Below are positions 6,852-9,787 of a stretch of 9,787 bases of DNA, one piece after another. Origin of the DNA: Fidelibacterota bacterium UBA7303 (GTDB lineage Bacteria; Fidelibacterota; Marinisomatia; Marinisomatales; UBA1611); assembly GCA_002471805.1 (NCBI GenBank), contig DKQR01000044.1:1-9787 (forward strand). The letters run 5' to 3'. The stretch's first letter is position 1; each line of letters starts with the position of its first letter. Made by a program: the position numbers and the translations under genes. Under the pieces are notes generated by a model that saw only the letters and a program-made list of their open reading frames with translations, made no database searches and was not told where the DNA came from.

Positions 6852-7879
6852 TTTCGTCTATTCCTTTTCAGCGCTTTACGCAGTTTCTGCAGTTTCTTCT
6901 TAGCACGATTATGCTCTTTTTCTGTCTTTGAAAAAGTATGGTAGCCGTCCCCTTTAGCGACAAAAAATAAATATTCATTTTCTTCCGGGTAGAGAGCAGC
7001 GAGCAACGATTTTTTACCAGGAGAATTTATTGGTCCTGGAGGCAAGCCCTCATGCAGGTATGTATTATAGGGAGATTTAATCCGCAGGTCCCGGTTCAGC
7101 AGCCTTCTCGGCCCATCATCTATAATATACTGTATTGTAGGATCTGCCTGCAGTTTCATCCCGCTCTCCAAGCGGTTATGGTACACGGCAGAAATGACCG
7201 GCCTTTCATCGTCATAAATAGCCTCTCCTTCGATAATGGATGCAAGTGTCACAATTTCATGTTTTGTTAAGCCCAGTGCCGTTGCCCTGTATTCCCTAGC
7301 CTTGGTCCAGAATTTCCTGCTTTCATTTACAAGTATATTTAAAACAGATTCCGGGTCAGTATTTTCAGAAAGTAAATATGTGTCAGGAAATAAATAGCCT
7401 TCCGCAGAACTGCTATTGATCTGGTGCTTGCGCAAAAATGCCTCCCGGTTGGCCAGACCTTCTATTTTCTCCGCTTCTAAATCTAGTTTTTCCGCCAGAT
7501 GATTTGCAAATTGTCTGACAGTCCAGCCTTCCAGAAATGTGATTTTTTCCAACTCCGGAGAACCGTGGACCAGCTGCTGAATAATTGCATAATTATTGGT
7601 CGCATCCTGCAAATGAAACGTTCCAGTGGGTATTTTACGTTCCTTGCCCATTAGCTGTGCGGCCCACAAAAATGTACTTGTATTGGTAATCAATTTATTG
7701 TTTTTCATCTGCTGTGCAAGCTGCAAAAGAGAGATTCCTGATTTAACCGTTACTTTTGCAACCTTGCCGGAATTTTGCTGAGGCCAGAACAAGATTAAAG
7801 CAACTGAAGTGAAAACCACGGAAAAAAAAACAGCTGCACCATAGAGAAAATGTGTTTTTCCCTTATCTAAAGTATCCAT
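6848..7879 (-). CDS. mltG: Endolytic murein transglycosylase MltG (YceG-like)
   Basis: The 343-residue protein starts with a short cytoplasmic stretch and one membrane anchor (about residues 12-32). A LysM-like region (about 40-90, VKSGISLLQLAQQM) and the YceG catalytic domain follow, with EGYLFPDTY (160-168), LASIIEGEA (212-220) carrying the expected catalytic glutamate E217, RPVISAVYHNRL (226-237), LQADPTIQY (243-251) and SPYNTY..GLPPGPI (269-284). It cleaves nascent peptidoglycan glycan strands at the outer face of the inner membrane and is thought to set glycan length or release new strands. The C-terminal 25 residues are very Lys/Arg-rich. It is the first gene of an ATGA-overlapping pair with pcrA, an unusual partner. 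A promoter lies close upstream; there is no Shine-Dalgarno sequence before the ATG. Confidence 0.95.
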   Translation of the reverse strand: MDTLDKGKTHFLYGAAVFFSVVFTSVALILFWPQQNSGKVAKVTVKSGISLLQLAQQMKNNKLITNTSTFLWAAQLMGKERKIPTGTFHLQDATNNYAIIQQLVHGSPELEKITFLEGWTVRQFANHLAEKLDLEAEKIEGLANREAFLRKHQINSSSAEGYLFPDTYLLSENTDPESVLNILVNESRKFWTKAREYRATALGLTKHEIVTLASIIEGEAIYDDERPVISAVYHNRLESGMKLQADPTIQYIIDDGPRRLLNRDLRIKSPYNTYLHEGLPPGPINSPGKKSLLAALYPEENEYLFFVAKGDGYHTFSKTEKEHNRAKKKLQKLRKALKRNRRK

Positions 7880-7891
7880 TTCAGGGCGGCG

Positions 7892-7921
7892 AATTTATCA
7901 TAACTTATTTCGGCTTGTCAA
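7892..7921 (-). promoter_or_regulatory. Candidate promoter of mltG-pcrA
   Basis: On the minus strand, a perfect -35 TTGACA (7921-7916) is separated by 18 nt from TAAATT (7897-7892), which is preceded by the extended -10 dinucleotide as TGATAAATT. The hexamer ends 12 nt before the mltG ATG, predicting a leader of only a few bases. Confidence 0.55.
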
Positions 7922-7995
7922 TTTGGTTTCTTGACTGTTTCTGAGACAAAAACAGCTTTGGGGCCGGTGGAATAAAATGTAATTTCCCCGCCGCC

Positions 7996-8335
<340 letters not shown>

Positions 8336-8342
8336 CTCTCTT

Positions 8343-8378
8343 AAACCCCGTTTTCTCGTCGAGAGTTCGGGGTTTTTT
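8343..8378 (+). terminator. Rho-independent terminator after tRNA-Asp
   Basis: An 8-bp G+C-rich stem, AAACCCCG (8343-8350) with CGGGGTTT (8368-8375), closes a loop that itself contains a short stem TCTC/GAGA (8354-8357 with 8361-8364). A run of six T residues (8373-8378) completes it. It would end the DUF3098-like gene/tRNA-Asp transcript. Confidence 0.85.
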
Positions 8379-8409
8379 GTTGCCCTTTTGTACTTTCCCG
8401 ATATGACAG

Positions 8410-8427
8410 AAATAGACACAAATAGAC
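8410..8427 (+). repeat. Direct repeat pair AAATAGAC
   Basis: AAATAGAC occurs at 8410-8417 and 8420-8427, a 10-nt period, so both copies face the same side of the helix. A second pair, CCTGTA at 8445-8450 and 8456-8461 (11-nt period), follows. Lying between the tRNA and the integrase, they could be arm-type binding sites for the integrase N-terminal domain or excisionase sites. Function not shown. Confidence 0.4.
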
Positions 8428-8444
8428 CGTTTTTGAAGTAACCA

Positions 8445-8461
8445 CCTGTAATTAGCCTGTA
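8445..8461 (+). repeat. Direct repeat pair CCTGTA
   Basis: CCTGTA is repeated with an 11-nt period, 18 nt after the AAATAGAC pair in the otherwise gene-free stretch between tRNA-Asp and the integrase. The copies are short, so chance is possible; position is the main reason to list them. Confidence 0.25.
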
Positions 8462-8503
8462 TTTTTTTTATAGCTTTTGCTTTAAAAAAGTAGTTTTTAA
8501 CAT

Positions 8504-8530
8504 AAAAAAAAGCCCCTGATTAAGGAGCTT
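8504..8530 (-). terminator. Rho-independent terminator of the integrase gene
   Basis: On the minus strand, AAGCTCCT and AGGGGCTT pair (8 bp, one T-G wobble) around a 5-nt loop and are followed by a run of about eight T residues. It begins 30 nt after the integrase stop codon. Confidence 0.75.
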
Positions 8531-8559
8531 CCTTTTTACCGTTAAAGTAATGTAGATAA

Positions 8560-9594
8560 TCAGATTATTTTATCCAATTCATCCAAAGCTGACTTATAGT
8601 TATCATCAACTAAATCCACATAATATTTTTCAGTCGTTTTAACAGATGCATGGCCAAGCAGCTTTGATACAGTGTAAATATCCGCTACATTATTCTGGAT
8701 CAGTAAGGATCCAAACGTCTTCCTCAGTGAGTGGGTATTCGCACCTTTAATCTTGGCAGACTTATAATACTTTGCAATTTTCTTCGTAATATAGTCAGGA
8801 TTAAAGTTAAACGGTGTTTTAGGATCATTATCTTTGATCTCTGTAAACAATTCAAACAATGTTTGATTCATTGGTAGAAACCGTTTTGATTGACCTTTCT
8901 GCCCGTTAATCATCACTTTCCTTTCATCAAAATCCACATTATCCCAGGTAAATAGCGGTGGCAGTAACTCATTACGCCTTGCACCCGTATGTAAATACGC
9001 TTTGACAATACGAAGAAATTGGATATTCTCGTCAGCCTTAATAGTTGAAATCAATTTTTCCACTTCATTTTTTGTTAAGAACCTAACGGAAATATTGTCA
9101 TGCTTGGGCAGTTTGACCCCTTTAACCGGATTAGCACTGATTAGTCCCCAATCAATTGCTCGGTTAAACATTGTTTTCAATACACGCAATTCAATGGAGA
9201 CTGTAGCAGACTTTTTACCGTTTTCTAATCGAAGGTCCTTAAATCCTTCTATTTTTTCTATGGTGATTTTGCTTAGTTCGATATCCTTTTCTAAAAAACT
9301 TGTGAAATTTTCCAATACAATCTCTTCTCTTTCCGTCGTTTTAGGTGTTTTGTTCCGTTTGGAATCCTTTATATATCTTGATTTTAGTTGGGAAAAGAAT
9401 GTTTCTCTAAAATCCGGGTTAGATTTTCCAATTTTGCCAAAAGCAACATCTTTTTCTATCTCTGCTTTTATCTTTATAGCGTCCTTATAAGAACATCTAA
9501 CTCTTTTTGATGTCCACTTTTTAGTTAATGGATGGCGAAAGTTTATTTGGTAAGACACTCCGTCTTTTCGCTGCATCTTTTTCATTGTAGCCAT
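8560..9594 (-). CDS. int: Tyrosine recombinase / phage-type integrase
   Basis: The 344-residue site-specific recombinase has three parts: an N-terminal AP2-like arm-DNA-binding region (about 1-60: DGVSYQINFRHPLTKKWTSKR), a SAM-like core-binding domain (about 65-165), and the catalytic domain (about 170-340). Catalytic residues can be placed: R206 in TGARRNEL, K233 in GQKGQSKR, H288 and R291 in HSLRKT, H315 in LLGHAS, and nucleophile Y324 in TTEKYY. The residue set is complete, so it may be active. It would integrate and excise an element at tRNA-Asp. The gene is more A+T-rich than its left-hand neighbours, points toward the tRNA, and starts directly after the stop codon of an excisionase-like gene. 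A strong GGAGG site 6 nt before the ATG lies inside that upstream gene, unlike the resident genes, which mostly lack such sites. Confidence 0.93.
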   Translation of the reverse strand: MATMKKMQRKDGVSYQINFRHPLTKKWTSKRVRCSYKDAIKIKAEIEKDVAFGKIGKSNPDFRETFFSQLKSRYIKDSKRNKTPKTTEREEIVLENFTSFLEKDIELSKITIEKIEGFKDLRLENGKKSATVSIELRVLKTMFNRAIDWGLISANPVKGVKLPKHDNISVRFLTKNEVEKLISTIKADENIQFLRIVKAYLHTGARRNELLPPLFTWDNVDFDERKVMINGQKGQSKRFLPMNQTLFELFTEIKDNDPKTPFNFNPDYITKKIAKYYKSAKIKGANTHSLRKTFGSLLIQNNVADIYTVSKLLGHASVKTTEKYYVDLVDDNYKSALDELDKII

Positions 9595-9786
9595 TTATAC
9601 CTCCAGTATACCATTAATGATTTTATCTCGCTCATCACCTGACATTGATTCGTTCAATATCATTTTAACAGAAGATTGCGGAATCCTGATCTGGCGGCGT
9701 ATGTGATACACCGGGAGATCCACGTGACCGATCAAACGGTCAACCGTTCTGGTTGATACTTGCAAATGATCTGCAACTTGCTGTTT
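9595..9786 (-). CDS. Excisionase-like helix-turn-helix protein (partial, N-terminus outside window)
   Basis: A frame open from the window edge gives the last 63 residues. The start reads QQVADHLQVSTRTVDRLI and continues LPVYHIRRQIRIPQSS, the MerR-like winged-helix pattern of the excisionase-family DNA-binding domain: helix, turn, V-S-x-R-T-V recognition helix, then a beta wing with basic residues and R-I-P. About 20 more residues form a charged tail. Its TAA abuts the integrase ATG with no gap and its last codons contain the integrase ribosome-binding site, so the two are translationally coupled. It probably acts as a recombination directionality factor or a small regulator of the element. 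The missing N-terminus should be short if the family size holds. Confidence 0.75.
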   Translation of the reverse strand, partial: KQQVADHLQVSTRTVDRLIGHVDLPVYHIRRQIRIPQSSVKMILNESMSGDERDKIINGILEV

Positions 9787-9787
9787 C

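Noticed and set aside
8403..8441. Tiny plus-strand frame of 12 codons after the tRNA terminator
   Set aside because: It has no ribosome-binding site, is very short, and coincides with the direct repeats; nothing supports translation.
8482..8500. A/T-only inverted repeat TTAAAAA/TTTTTAA with a 5-nt loop
   Set aside because: It lies in a very A+T-rich strip where such a repeat can easily arise by chance; it has no G+C in the stem, and a better terminator lies next to it.
9002..9490. 162-codon plus-strand frame opposite the integrase
   Set aside because: The opposite strand has a complete tyrosine recombinase with all catalytic residues; this frame shows no recognisable domain and is a shadow.

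Overview
The window looks like a bacterial chromosome segment of core and housekeeping genes, with the edge of an integrated mobile element at its right end. No gene here fixes the taxonomy. The small two-helix protein at 7996-8271 resembles the DUF3098 family known mainly from Bacteroidetes-like lineages, and the resident genes almost all lack Shine-Dalgarno sites. The promoter-like boxes, however, look sigma70-type rather than Bacteroidetes-type. I therefore suggest a member of the wider FCB group, perhaps Marinimicrobia-like, with low confidence.

Left block (1-1260, minus strand): a YhaM-like OB-fold plus HD-domain 3'-5' exoribonuclease, overlapped at its 3' end by the start of a membrane protein that resembles an ECF transporter S component and runs out of the window. 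A GNAT acetyltransferase is transcribed divergently (1263-1754, plus strand).

Iron block (1751-4634, minus strand): a compact ferrous-iron uptake operon in the order fur, feoA, feoB, and a 41-residue FeoB-associated Cys-rich membrane peptide. The genes are separated by 3 nt, overlap by 8 nt, and overlap by 1 nt (TAATG). A perfect 6-bp-arm palindrome matching the Fur-box pattern lies 6 nt upstream of the fur start codon. The simplest reading is an autoregulated Fur operon that represses its own uptake system when Fe(II) is abundant.

Repair and cell-wall block (4680-7921, minus strand): mltG (endolytic transglycosylase) followed by a UvrD/PcrA helicase, joined by an ATGA overlap and preceded by a good TTGACA/TGnTAAATT promoter.

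Right block (7996-9787): the DUF3098-like gene reads on the plus strand straight into tRNA-Asp(GTC), so that its stop codon lies inside the tRNA, and a strong rho-independent terminator follows. Beyond it is a visibly more A+T-rich stretch: a short non-coding region with two pairs of direct repeats, a minus-strand terminator, a tyrosine recombinase, and the 3' part of an excisionase-like HTH gene directly upstream of it. This is the usual arrangement for an integrative element, prophage or island inserted at a tRNA 3' end; its cargo lies beyond position 9787.

I saw no CRISPR array, transposase or rRNA. I did not recognise a novel multi-gene system inside the window. The most unusual points are the mRNA/tRNA overlap, the near absence of ribosome-binding sites in resident genes compared with the strong one in the integrase, and the unexplored element that begins at the tRNA.
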